From: BPGX01 sp035405785
Lineage (GTDB): Bacteria; Bacteroidota; Bacteroidia; B-17B0; Aurantibacillaceae
NCBI GenBank assembly: GCA_035405785.1
Contig: DAONJS010000004.1
Location: 62,001-126,000 of the forward strand
Length of the DNA: 64,000 nucleotides
Reading direction: 5' to 3'
Below the pieces are notes generated by a model that saw only the letters and a list, made by a program, of their open reading frames with translations, was not told the DNA's origin and did no database searches. The first letter of the stretch is position 1; each line of letters begins with the position of its first letter. The position numbers were made by a program, and so were the translations under genes. Of the stretch, positions 43,230-51,912 are shown one piece after another.

Positions 43230-44240
43230 TTATAGTGCCATCAAAAATTCTTTAGTAGAAATACCATCAGAAAAATCAAGTATATCAGGAAATTGTGATT
43301 TGCCAAAAGGAACATAATTTTTACCCACTATACTTTGTATATCGTTTGAATGTTTTTGAATATACTCGTTAATTTCATTTATATTATTGTATCTTTGAAA
43401 AAACAAGTTAGCAACAGGAGCATTTAATTCTTGACTTTCTTTTACAATTAAAAAATTATTTTCTAAAAAGTTTTCTCTATTTAAAAGATAGATGCTTCTG
43501 TAATAATCATAGTTATTCATATATTTATTGTGTTGAATAAAAAAGCCGTAATCATAAAATGCTTTGAAAATTCTTTGAATATCAAAATCAGATGGAATAA
43601 ATATCTTTGAAACATTTCTACATCCTAAACCAAAATACAATAAACAATCATCACTTAATTTCTTTAAATCATCATCAGTAGTGGAATTATCAATGATAGC
43701 AATAGAGGTGCGATTATTTCTGATAATTTTTGGATAATTTTGAAAATAGTATTGAATATGCATTCCAGTGTTATTAGTGCCAGTAGCAATAACTGCATCT
43801 ATTTCTTTTGTTTGTATAGTTTTTTCAACTATGAAAATTTTTTCTTTTAATTTTGGTTCTATATTTTTCAAAATGTTTAATATCATTTTCATTAAAATAG
43901 TATCTTTTGATGATGGTTTGAAGACAAGAAAATGCCCAGAAAGTAAGACACTCATTACATCGTGAAATGAAACCATAGGTATATTTCCTGCGGCAATAAC
44001 AAGAACTTTTTTAGGATTTTGTGTTGATGTAAATTTATCAGTGTATTTAGCAATGCTTTCAGAACTTGTCAAATCAGAAATATGTGAAAACATGGTCAAA
44101 ACAAATTTTTCAATGAACCATGGGTTTTGAATTTCTGCTTGATGAATGGATGATTTAATTAAATCTGAATAAGGTGTTGAGGTGTTATTAAGATAAGCTT
44201 TCAATATATCTGATAGTTGAATAAATGCGTGGTTATACAT
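43230..44240 (-). CDS. LuxC-like acyl-CoA reductase
   Basis: 336 residues of the LuxC/aldehyde-dehydrogenase superfamily. VLVIAAGNIPMVSFHDVMSVLLSGH (79-103) is the nucleotide site and VIATGTNNTG (150-159) follows. The catalytic cysteine C207 is in YFGLGCRNVSKIFIP. It should reduce acyl-CoA to an aldehyde with NADPH. The luciferase partners LuxD/LuxE are absent, so the role is likely in lipid or pigment metabolism. Divergent from the sirtuin gene, with both promoters visible between. Confidence 0.85.
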   Translation of the reverse strand: MYNHAFIQLSDILKAYLNNTSTPYSDLIKSSIHQAEIQNPWFIEKFVLTMFSHISDLTSSESIAKYTDKFTSTQNPKKVLVIAAGNIPMVSFHDVMSVLLSGHFLVFKPSSKDTILMKMILNILKNIEPKLKEKIFIVEKTIQTKEIDAVIATGTNNTGMHIQYYFQNYPKIIRNNRTSIAIIDNSTTDDDLKKLSDDCLLYFGLGCRNVSKIFIPSDFDIQRIFKAFYDYGFFIQHNKYMNNYDYYRSIYLLNRENFLENNFLIVKESQELNAPVANLFFQRYNNINEINEYIQKHSNDIQSIVGKNYVPFGKSQFPDILDFSDGISTKEFLMAL

Positions 44241-44263
44241 ATTTGTTTTGTGATTTTAATGCA

Positions 44264-44308
44264 CAAAGATACATTACTTTTATTTTTCTGCGAATAGATG
44301 TATATTTG
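44264..44308. promoter_or_regulatory. Divergent promoters of the LuxC-like and sirtuin genes
   Basis: TATCTTTG on the minus strand (44264-44271) faces TATATTTG on the plus strand (44301-44308). Each lies 16-24 nt from its gene start and fits TAnnTTTG. Confidence 0.55.
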
Positions 44309-44323
44309 CAAAAAAGTGGTAAA

Positions 44324-45022
44324 ATGAAAAAACATATTGTAGTGTTTACAGGAGCAGGAGTTAGTGCTGAAAGTGGGTTGAAAACATTCAGAGATAGTGA
44401 TGGGCTTTGGGAACAATATCCAATAGAAGAAGTGGCAACTCCAGAAGCGTGGGAAAGAAATCCAAAATTAGTGTTGGAATTTTACAATAAAAGAAGAAGG
44501 CAATGTATGGAAGCAAAGCCCAATGAGGCACACAAACTCATTGCTGATTTAGAAAAGAAATACAAAGTTTCTGTAATTACACAAAATATAGATGATTTGC
44601 ACGAAAGAGCAGGAAGTAAAAATGTTTTGCATTTGCACGGAGAAATAATGAAAGTAAGATGTAGTGTTGAAGAACATTTGATTTATCCAATAAATAAATG
44701 GAATTTAGAATGGGGTGAAAAGTGTGAGAATGGACATCAATTAAGGCCGCATATTGTATGGTTTGGAGAGCCAGTTCCAATGATGCCAAAAGCCATTGAA
44801 ATAGTTGAGAGGGCTGATATTTTAATAGTTGTAGGAAGTTCATTAGTTGTTTATCCTGCGGCAAGTTTGGTGTTTTATGCCCCAAGTGATATACCAAAAT
44901 ATTACATTGACCCAGGAGAATTAACAAATAGTAGTTTTAACCATTTAGTTCATATCAAGAAAAAGGCAACTGAAGGAATGAGAGAATTATATGATTTATT
45001 GATGAATAATGTTTGGGTATAG
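44324..45022 (+). CDS. cobB: Sir2-family NAD-dependent protein deacylase, reduced zinc site
   Basis: 232 residues from the ATG at 44324, placed after the -7 element; the longer frame extends into the divergent promoters. FTGAGVSAESGLKTFRD (8-24), TQNIDDLHERAG (86-97), catalytic H105 in LHLHGE, HIVWFGE and GSSLVVYPAA are present. Only two cysteines (113 and 134) stand where sirtuins normally have four zinc ligands, a pattern I recall from other Bacteroidota sirtuins. Removes acyl groups from lysines using NAD. Class III (SIRT5-like) by the Y-x2-R pair candidate Y53 and R57. Confidence 0.88.
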   Translation: MKKHIVVFTGAGVSAESGLKTFRDSDGLWEQYPIEEVATPEAWERNPKLVLEFYNKRRRQCMEAKPNEAHKLIADLEKKYKVSVITQNIDDLHERAGSKNVLHLHGEIMKVRCSVEEHLIYPINKWNLEWGEKCENGHQLRPHIVWFGEPVPMMPKAIEIVERADILIVVGSSLVVYPAASLVFYAPSDIPKYYIDPGELTNSSFNHLVHIKKKATEGMRELYDLLMNNVWV

Positions 45023-45023
45023 G

Positions 45024-45058
45024 TATGTAAATTTAAAATCGTATTTTAAATTTACATA
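45024..45058. terminator. 16-bp perfect palindrome between converging genes
   Basis: TATGTAAATTTAAAAT (45024-45039) and its exact complement (45043-45058) with loop CGT, starting 2 nt after the sirtuin stop. It reads the same from both sides, so it could end both transcripts; low G+C makes it a weak classical terminator. Confidence 0.55.
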
Positions 45059-45103
45059 GCTCCATTTTAACTATTTTATTGAAAAACAATTAGTTACAAT
45101 CAA

Positions 45104-45700
45104 TTACTTTTTCAACTTATCACGAAAAACTTTTTCAAACTTTTCTAATTTTGGTTTAATAACTAACTGACAATATGGTTTGTTGCTATTTAATTGATAA
45201 TAATTTTTATGATAATCTTCTGCGGGATAAAAATTTGTAAAGGGTTCAATAGCAGTTACAATAGGATTATCATATACTTTTTCTTCATTTAGTTTTTGTT
45301 TATAGTATTGAGCTAATTTTTTTTGTTCATCATTATGATAAAAAATAACAGAACGATATTGATAACCAACATCATTTCCTTGTCTATTAAGAGTTGTAGG
45401 GTCATGGACTTTAAAGAATACCTCTAATAATTCTGCATAACTTATTTGAGTTGGGTCAAATATAATTTGGGTAACTTCTGTATGTCCAGTATTTCCTTCA
45501 CAAACTTCTTCATAAGTAGGATTTTCTTTGTGTCCGCCAGCATAACCAGGAGTAACTTTAATAACACCTTTTAATTCTTGAAAGATGGCTTCTGTACACC
45601 AAAAACATCCCATTCCAAATGTTGCTAACTGATATTTATTTGAGTTTTGTGCTTCCATAGTTGTAATTACAAGAGTTATAGATAAAAATATTTTTAGCAT
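45104..45700 (-). CDS. msrA: Peptide-methionine (S)-S-oxide reductase, exported
   Basis: 198 residues. FGMGCFWCTEAIFQ carries the catalytic C32. TPGYAGGHKENPTYEEVCEGNTGHTEV and GNDVGYQYRSVIFYHNDEQ are MsrA blocks. An N-terminal hydrophobic stretch (about 1-17) implies export to the periplasm, unlike cytosolic MsrA. Repairs oxidised methionine. Shares its first base region with the stop of the upstream hypothetical gene (1-nt overlap). Confidence 0.93.
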   Translation of the reverse strand: MLKIFLSITLVITTMEAQNSNKYQLATFGMGCFWCTEAIFQELKGVIKVTPGYAGGHKENPTYEEVCEGNTGHTEVTQIIFDPTQISYAELLEVFFKVHDPTTLNRQGNDVGYQYRSVIFYHNDEQKKLAQYYKQKLNEEKVYDNPIVTAIEPFTNFYPAEDYHKNYYQLNSNKPYCQLVIKPKLEKFEKVFRDKLKK

Positions 45701-46155
45701 TATTTTTTATCTTTGATTTTAGTTGCTTTTTCTTGCCCAGAAAATTCAAATTGTTTTTTCAATTTATCATTTTTCAAAATCTTAATTTCTCCATTGATAA
45801 TTTCATTTTCTATTTTGCAGTAAAGATGTGTTTCTTCTGCATCTTGATTTTTAAATAATGCTTTCACTTCAAAATATCTTACTTCTGCTTCTGTGATTGA
45901 ATCTGTAAATGTACTATCTTTTGTAATAGTATAGCTCATCCAGTTGATATTAAATTTATCATTCAAATATTTACTAAATACTTTATTGTTTTTAAACTCT
46001 AACTCATCTGATGCAGTTTTATTAGAGGGCGTTCCATTTTTTATTTCTGTAATAGTGGTTAAAAATATCCTTTTGTGAAGTGGGTCTTTGTCTTTATCCT
46101 TCAACACTGCATAAATACTTGAAATTACTAATGTTAATAACAAAAACTTTTTCAT
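45700..46155 (-). CDS. Exported protein of unknown function
   Basis: 151 residues with an N-terminal hydrophobic segment (about 1-17), then a charged region and beta-rich repeats of the form SDELEFKNNKVFSKYL and EVRYFEVKALFKNQD. This pattern resembles small lipocalin/META-like stress proteins but no named family is clear. It is immediately upstream of and overlapping msrA by 1 nt, so it is co-expressed and may act in the periplasm on the same stress. Confidence 0.65.
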   Translation of the reverse strand: MKKFLLLTLVISSIYAVLKDKDKDPLHKRIFLTTITEIKNGTPSNKTASDELEFKNNKVFSKYLNDKFNINWMSYTITKDSTFTDSITEAEVRYFEVKALFKNQDAEETHLYCKIENEIINGEIKILKNDKLKKQFEFSGQEKATKIKDKK

Positions 46156-46202
46156 AACAAATTTTTGGGGTAAATGTAGTAATTTTATACCGAATTAAAT
46201 TT

Positions 46203-47426
46203 ATGCAACCACTAGCAGAAAGAATGCGTCCTAAAAAATGGGATGAAATTATTGGTCAACAACATCTTGTTGGCCAAAATGGAATTCTCACAAAATTTAT
46301 TCAACAAAATTTTTTACCTTCAATAATTCTGTGGGGACAGCCTGGCGTGGGCAAAACAACTATCGCCTTGTTATTAGCACAATCATTGAATAGAACATTA
46401 TATTCTTTATCTGCAATTAATTCAGGAGTTAAAGAAGTAAGAGAAGTATTAGAAAAAGCAGAGAAAAACTTATTTACTCAACAAAAATCTCCGATATTAT
46501 TTATTGATGAAATTCATAGGTTTAATAAATCTCAACAAGATGCACTATTAGGTGCAGTAGAAAAAGGAGTTATAACTTTAATTGGAGCTACTACTGAAAA
46601 TCCATCATTTGAAATTGTGCCTGCCTTATTATCTCGTATGCAAGTTTTGACATTAACTCCTCTGAATAAAGATGAAATGCAATTATTATTAGATAAGGCA
46701 ATTAATGATGATAAATATCTGAAACAGAAGAAAATTAAATTAAAAGAAACGGAAGCATTGATGTCATTCAGTGGTGGAGATGCAAGAAAATTACTTAATG
46801 CTCTGGAAAGTGTAGTGCAACATTCTGATGATCCGGTAGAAATTACAAATGAATTGGTTCATAAAGTTTTACAAAAAACTATCTTGTATGATAAAAATGC
46901 TGAACAGCACTATGATGTTATATCTGCGTTTATAAAATCAGTGAGAGGATCTGATATTGATGCTGCCTTGTATTGGTTAGCAGTAATGTTAAAGGGAGGA
47001 GAAGATCCTTTATTTATAGCAAGACGACTTATTATTTTAGCTGCAGAAGATATTGGATTGGCAAATCCTAATGCTCTTTTATTGGCCAATGCTTGTTTTG
47101 ATGCTGTGCATAAAATTGGTATGCCTGAAGCAAGAATTATTTTATCTGAAGTAACAATTTATTTGGCACAATCTCCCAAAAGTAATTCAGCTTATTTATC
47201 TATAGATAATGCTTTAGAGTTTATTGAAAAAAATGGAATACAACCTGTTCCTTTGCATTTAAGAAACGCTCCAACAAAATTAATGAAAGAATTAAATTAT
47301 GGACTTGGATACAAATATCCTCACGATTATCCAAATCATATTGTAGAACAAAATTATTTACCTGAAAAGTTAATTGGAATTAAATTTTTTGATCCTTCTG
47401 TCAATGACAAAATAAATAAAAAATAA
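46203..47426 (+). CDS. rarA: Replication-associated recombination protein A (MgsA/RarA ATPase)
   Basis: 407 residues, AAA+ clamp-loader type. N-terminal RMRPKKWDEIIGQQHLVG, Walker A GQPGVGKTT, Walker B PILFIDEIHRFNKSQQDALL, sensor TENPSFEI. The C-terminal oligomerisation domain holds SAFIKSVRGSDIDAALYWLA and AAEDIGLANPNAL. Acts at stalled replication forks. Divergent from the minus-strand gene. Confidence 0.95.
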   Translation: MQPLAERMRPKKWDEIIGQQHLVGQNGILTKFIQQNFLPSIILWGQPGVGKTTIALLLAQSLNRTLYSLSAINSGVKEVREVLEKAEKNLFTQQKSPILFIDEIHRFNKSQQDALLGAVEKGVITLIGATTENPSFEIVPALLSRMQVLTLTPLNKDEMQLLLDKAINDDKYLKQKKIKLKETEALMSFSGGDARKLLNALESVVQHSDDPVEITNELVHKVLQKTILYDKNAEQHYDVISAFIKSVRGSDIDAALYWLAVMLKGGEDPLFIARRLIILAAEDIGLANPNALLLANACFDAVHKIGMPEARIILSEVTIYLAQSPKSNSAYLSIDNALEFIEKNGIQPVPLHLRNAPTKLMKELNYGLGYKYPHDYPNHIVEQNYLPEKLIGIKFFDPSVNDKINKK

Positions 47427-47467
47427 AATTCGTTTTTTGAATTAAAAATTAAGCAATTCTTTATACT

Positions 47468-47475
47468 TATATTTG
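47468..47475 (+). promoter_or_regulatory. -7 element TATATTTG of porT
   Basis: TATATTTG lies 19 nt before the porT start. Matches TAnnTTTG. Confidence 0.5.
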
Positions 47476-47494
47476 CGGGTTTAATAATTTAGTA

Positions 47495-48259
47495 ATGTTG
47501 TTTAGAAAATTATTTTTTTGGTGTGTTGTATTTAATTGGGGATTATTAATGGCACAACAAAATGAAGGTGCTGGTCAAAATCTTCCAAATTTTTATCATA
47601 ATAGATTACACTTTGGGTTTACAATAGCTTTCAATTCAACCGATTTTAGAATACATACAAAGCCAATAGCAGTTTTGCCTGATACAATAATTGATACTGT
47701 AAGATATAATATGAAAAATATCTATCATAAATCTGCACCTGGTTTTGCATTAGGTATAGTAAGTGATTTCAGATTACACGATTATGTAAGATTAAGATTT
47801 ACTCCAAACATTAGTTTTGCATCAAGAAGTTTAGAATATTATTTAAGAAATAAAAATGGGGATAGCACATTGGTTTTTCAAAAAAATGTAGAATCTACTT
47901 TTTTAATTTTTCCGTTAGAAGTAAAGATTCAATCTAAAAGAGCATTTAATTTTAGTGCTTATGTAATTGGTGGTGGTGGCTATGCAATGGATTTGGCAGG
48001 AAATAAAAAATCACAAGGAACATCTGGCAGTGGTAATGTTTTAGATAATGAGGCGGTAAAATTGTATAGAGATGATTATTTTTATAGTGGTGGAGGTGGG
48101 GTAGATTTTTATTTAAAGTATTTCAAATTTGGTTTAGAAATAAAAATTTTAGCAGGAACAAGAAATTTATTATATCAAAGGAATAATATCTTTTCTCAAA
48201 AAAGTATTGACAAGGTAAATTCCAGAATGGTAGTATTTACATTAACTTTTGAGGGATAA
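47495..48259 (+). CDS. porT: T9SS outer-membrane protein PorT
   Basis: 254 residues. Signal peptide, then LPNFYHNRLHFGFTIAFNSTDFRI, a block of the PorT family. PLEVKIQSKRAFNFSAYVIGGGGYAMDLA follows, and an eight-strand beta-barrel is predicted. PorT is required for T9SS-dependent export and gliding. It stands apart from the gld operon, as usual in the phylum. The stop is 4 nt from the converging next gene. Confidence 0.85.
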   Translation: MLFRKLFFWCVVFNWGLLMAQQNEGAGQNLPNFYHNRLHFGFTIAFNSTDFRIHTKPIAVLPDTIIDTVRYNMKNIYHKSAPGFALGIVSDFRLHDYVRLRFTPNISFASRSLEYYLRNKNGDSTLVFQKNVESTFLIFPLEVKIQSKRAFNFSAYVIGGGGYAMDLAGNKKSQGTSGSGNVLDNEAVKLYRDDYFYSGGGGVDFYLKYFKFGLEIKILAGTRNLLYQRNNIFSQKSIDKVNSRMVVFTLTFEG

Positions 48260-48263
48260 GTTA

Positions 48264-49214
48264 TTAGAACTTACTTCTCAAGCGGCTTCTACCTCTTTTG
48301 TATTTAAATATATAACCTCCTTTTAATTGAACACTGAAGTAAGAATCTTTTTGTTTTGAATCACCTCTTTGTGCAGGGGTACCATCTGCCGCGGGCTTTG
48401 AAAAACCGGGAATAGTTCCCAAGCTTGGGTCAGCCATTTGTACTGACTTTGGGCCATAAGCTGCAGCGAGTGCAACTGGATCGTAATAATTAGTACTAAC
48501 ATCATCAATATAATCTGTAAATGTTTTTCTCCAATTAATTTCTATTCCTACTGACCACTGTCTTTTAATATACATATTAAAACCAATACCCATTGGAATA
48601 CATACTGAAAAATTACTATATTGTTTAGGACCACCCGGTAACCCTTGCCCTTCTGTGTGTAAAGGTTTTAATGCTACCCAATTTCTACCATCATACCCTT
48701 TTGGATTATAGTAAAAACCACCAATTCCAATGAATGCTATCCATTCTGTTTGAACACCTTTCATTCTTCTACTAAAAGTTTTTTTGATACTATATCTGTT
48801 GGTTACTCTATTAGCAAAGTACGCAAATTCAATCCTTCCTGCTAATTCAAAGATATTACTTTTAAAATTCAGATTTCTTTCATGGCGAAATTTTTCTTGT
48901 GTTAATTTATCATCACCCCGAACAATCAACCAATTAAAAGTGCCTACTAAATTTAACCATCTTTGTAATTTATATTTATAACCAATGCCCATTGCAGTTC
49001 GAGTAATTTGAAAATCATAATCTACCGGACTGTAATCTGTACCAACTTTATCTAATCCTCCGAGGTCTCCTAAAAAACCAGAAGCCCCCATTTGAATAAA
49101 AACTTCCTTTCTTAATTTTTTCCAGTCATTTGGTCTGGCAAAATTTTGAGCCATTGAAACATTTATATAACCGCTTATAAAAAGCAAATAAAATAATATG
49201 TACTTTATTCTCAT
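48264..49214 (-). CDS. DUF6089-like outer-membrane beta-barrel protein
   Basis: 316 residues from the ATG at 49214. An alternative TTG start at 49235 lies inside the -7 element TACATTTG (49233-49240, minus) and is rejected. Signal peptide ends SMAQ. The mature part starts with a short RPNDWKKLRKEVFIQMG and GDLGG, then repeating aromatic strands ending KLKGGYIFKYKRGRSRLRSKF, a barrel closing strand. Similar to DUF6089 proteins. Function unknown. Confidence 0.75.
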   Translation of the reverse strand: MRIKYILFYLLFISGYINVSMAQNFARPNDWKKLRKEVFIQMGASGFLGDLGGLDKVGTDYSPVDYDFQITRTAMGIGYKYKLQRWLNLVGTFNWLIVRGDDKLTQEKFRHERNLNFKSNIFELAGRIEFAYFANRVTNRYSIKKTFSRRMKGVQTEWIAFIGIGGFYYNPKGYDGRNWVALKPLHTEGQGLPGGPKQYSNFSVCIPMGIGFNMYIKRQWSVGIEINWRKTFTDYIDDVSTNYYDPVALAAAYGPKSVQMADPSLGTIPGFSKPAADGTPAQRGDSKQKDSYFSVQLKGGYIFKYKRGRSRLRSKF

Positions 49215-49232
49215 TTCTAAAATTTTTTTGCC

Positions 49233-49240
49233 CAAATGTA
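49233..49240 (-). promoter_or_regulatory. -7 element TACATTTG of the DUF6089-like gene
   Basis: Minus-strand TACATTTG 18 nt before the ATG at 49214; sets the start. Confidence 0.5.
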
Positions 49241-49271
49241 CATAAATTTTTTTAAGATATTTACAAAAATG

Positions 49272-50423
49272 TTAATTTTTTAATACAGAAATAATTTTTC
49301 CTGCATTTTCAAGGGTTTCATTTTTTTTAGCAAAACAAAATCTTAATAAGTGATAATCTTTTTGTTGATGATAAAAAACAGACATAGGAATAGAAGCAAT
49401 TTTGAATTGTTCAATGAGTTCTATTGCAAAATCAGTGTCTTTCTTATTTGAAATTTTTGAATAATCTAATAAAACAAAATAGGTTCCTTTTGTCGGAAAA
49501 ATTTTAAAATGGGAATGTTTAATTTTTTCAATAAAAAAATCTCTTTTTTGCTGATAAAATGTTTTTATATTCAAATAATTTTCTGGATTTTTTAGATATT
49601 CTGCAATTGTTTTTTGTAAAGGATGATTAACAGCAAAAACAAGAAATTGATGTACTTTTCTTAAAAGGTTCATTAAATTTTCAGGAGCCGCTAAATAACC
49701 AATTTTCCAACCAGTTGTATGAATGGTTTTACCAAATGAAGAAACCATAATACTTCTTTGAAACAATTCTTCATATCTTAAAACTGAATGATGAATTTCA
49801 TTGTCAAAAATAATATGTTCATAAACTTCATCGCTCAAAATTAGTGTGTTTGTATTTCTTGTTATTTCTGTCAATATATCAATATCTTCTTTTGAAAGAA
49901 TACTTCCGGTAGGATTATGTGGAGAGTTGATAATGATAAGTTTTGTTTTTGGATTTAATTTTTGTTTCACATCATTCCAATCAATTTTAAATTCAGGATA
50001 TTTTAATTCACTATAAACAGGAATACCTCCGTTTGCAATTATTGATGGTGCATAACAATCATAAGCAGGTTCAAAAATGATTACTTCATCACCTTTACTG
50101 ACAAAGGTTGCAATGGCTGTATAAATGGCTTGTGTGGCTCCTGCTGTAATGGTTATTTCTGTTTCTGGATTTAATTTTCTTTGATAACAGTTCCATACTA
50201 TTTCACTTACAGTTTCTCTTAATCCTAAATCTCCGGGCATTGGAGCATACTGCTGAAATGATGAATTTAAATATTTTGTGGCAATATCAATGAGTTTTTT
50301 GTCTGGTTCAAAATCTGGAAAACCTTGTGATAAATTGATAGCATTGTGTTTTTGTGCTAAAGCACTCATTACGGTAAAAATAGTAGTACCAAAAGCAGAT
50401 AGTTTGTCCTGAACTTGAAGCAT
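49272..50423 (-). CDS. Methionine aminotransferase-like PLP enzyme (YbdL/KAT type)
   Basis: 383 residues. INLSQGFPDFEPD (29-41), NSPHNPTG (166-173), LSDEVYEHI (196-204) and the PLP lysine K232 in SSFGKTIHTTGWKIGY identify the methionine/kynurenine aminotransferase group. Probably transaminates methionine or glutamine with keto acids in methionine salvage. Last of the serC-bioB run, 3 nt after bioB. Confidence 0.88.
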   Translation of the reverse strand: MLQVQDKLSAFGTTIFTVMSALAQKHNAINLSQGFPDFEPDKKLIDIATKYLNSSFQQYAPMPGDLGLRETVSEIVWNCYQRKLNPETEITITAGATQAIYTAIATFVSKGDEVIIFEPAYDCYAPSIIANGGIPVYSELKYPEFKIDWNDVKQKLNPKTKLIIINSPHNPTGSILSKEDIDILTEITRNTNTLILSDEVYEHIIFDNEIHHSVLRYEELFQRSIMVSSFGKTIHTTGWKIGYLAAPENLMNLLRKVHQFLVFAVNHPLQKTIAEYLKNPENYLNIKTFYQQKRDFFIEKIKHSHFKIFPTKGTYFVLLDYSKISNKKDTDFAIELIEQFKIASIPMSVFYHQQKDYHLLRFCFAKKNETLENAGKIISVLKN

Positions 50424-50426
50424 AAA

Positions 50427-51395
50427 TTAATTTTCTACCAAATTTCTTTGATGAATAGAAGGAAATGGTTCTAAACCAAGAATTTCAAAAAGTAACTTAT
50501 CTTGATTAATTTCATTATTTGGTGTTGTCAGTAATTTCTCTCCGGCAAAAATAGAATTTGCTCCAGCAATAAAGCACAGTGCTTGTGCTTCCATTGATAA
50601 TTCAATTCTTCCTGCCGATAATCTTACCATAGATTTAGGAAGAACTATGCGAGTAGTAGCAATCATTCTTACCAATTCCCAAATTGAAACTTTTGGCTGG
50701 TTTTCAAGTGGTGTGCCTTTTACGGGAACTAATGTATTGATGGGAACTGATTCTGGATGTGGATTAAGTAAATTGAGTGTGTAAAGCATAGAAATTCTAT
50801 CATCTTCACTTTCGCCCATCCCAATAATTCCACCTGAACAAATTGTAAGTCCTGCTTTTCTGACATTTTGCAAAGTGTTTAATCTATCCTGATAATTTCT
50901 TGTATGAATAATTTTGTTGTAATATTCTTCAGATGTGTCAATATTGTGATTATATGCATAAAGTCCTGCTTCGGCTAATTTTTTGGCTTGTTCTTCTGTA
51001 ATCATTCCTAATGTTGCACATACTTCTAAACCTTCATTATTTATCATTTTAACCATTTCTAAAACTTTATCAAAATCTCTGTTGTTACGAACTTCACGCC
51101 ATGCGGCACCCAAACACATTCTACTTACACCATTCTTTTTGGCATATTCAATATTTTCTTTAAGTTCTTCTGGTTCCATTAATTTATGAACTTTAATTTC
51201 AGTTTGATATTTAGCAGATTGAGGACAATATGCACAATCTTCAGGGCATCCACCAGTTTTAATTGAAACCAATGAACTAATTTGAACTTTATTTATTGGA
51301 AAATTTTTACGATGCACTTCTGCTGCCTGATGTATTAAATTAATCAAAGGTTGGTGGTAAATTTCTTTAATTTCTTCTTTTGTAAGTGGTTTCAT
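50427..51395 (-). CDS. bioB: Biotin synthase
   Basis: 322 residues. The radical SAM motif C50-x3-C54-x2-C57 is in GGCPEDCAYCPQS. The second cluster's ligands are in SRMCLGAAWRE and ICSGGIIGMGE, and RLSAGRIELS is near the end. Inserts sulfur into dethiobiotin. No other bio genes are adjacent, so biotin synthesis is split. Confidence 0.95.
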   Translation of the reverse strand: MKPLTKEEIKEIYHQPLINLIHQAAEVHRKNFPINKVQISSLVSIKTGGCPEDCAYCPQSAKYQTEIKVHKLMEPEELKENIEYAKKNGVSRMCLGAAWREVRNNRDFDKVLEMVKMINNEGLEVCATLGMITEEQAKKLAEAGLYAYNHNIDTSEEYYNKIIHTRNYQDRLNTLQNVRKAGLTICSGGIIGMGESEDDRISMLYTLNLLNPHPESVPINTLVPVKGTPLENQPKVSIWELVRMIATTRIVLPKSMVRLSAGRIELSMEAQALCFIAGANSIFAGEKLLTTPNNEINQDKLLFEILGLEPFPSIHQRNLVEN

Positions 51396-51424
51396 AATGT
51401 TAGATTTTATTCTTAATATTAATA

Positions 51425-51910
51425 TTAAATTTCTTCATAATAATCTAAAATAATTCCATCTAATGGATGAACGCGAATTACTCTCATTTCGTTGTTTTCA
51501 AAGTTAAGAATTATTTCATCTGAAAGATATTCATTAGATATTTTATCTTTAGTTAAGATAACTTTTGTTAGTTTTTGATTGATTACAGTATTCCACATTT
51601 CAGTGGTATTTGCAACTACTTTGAATACTTGTATTTTATTATCAAATTCTTTTTTTAATATCTCTTTTTGTTCATCTAATTTGTAGTGTATCATTTCTAA
51701 TCCTTCCTGATGTTCGTTTCCTGATAAAGTAATTTTATCTCCATCTGAAAAAATAAATTCTACAGCATCTATTAAATGAATTGTTTCTTTTGGATTTAAT
51801 TGATTTACCCACAGATAACAAACTACAGATTCTAAAGTTTTACTTTCTAAAGATTTTAATTTTTCTAATGTTTGATTGTCTATGATATTTTTTTTTGAAG
51901 TAGTATTCAT
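51425..51910 (-). CDS. Conserved hypothetical protein
   Basis: 161 residues, soluble, acidic. No signal peptide. The N-terminal helices (DNQTLEKLKSLESKTLESVVCYLW) are followed by a beta-rich part (VEFIFSDGDKITLSGNEHQEG) and a C-terminal segment (KVILTKDKISNEYLSDEIILNFENNEMRVIRVHPLDG). The alternation suggests a small alpha/beta domain. Family not recognised. It is 2 nt from serC and 29 nt from bioB, so it is within the same transcript. Confidence 0.6.
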   Translation of the reverse strand: MNTTSKKNIIDNQTLEKLKSLESKTLESVVCYLWVNQLNPKETIHLIDAVEFIFSDGDKITLSGNEHQEGLEMIHYKLDEQKEILKKEFDNKIQVFKVVANTTEMWNTVINQKLTKVILTKDKISNEYLSDEIILNFENNEMRVIRVHPLDGIILDYYEEI

Positions 51911-51912
51911 TT

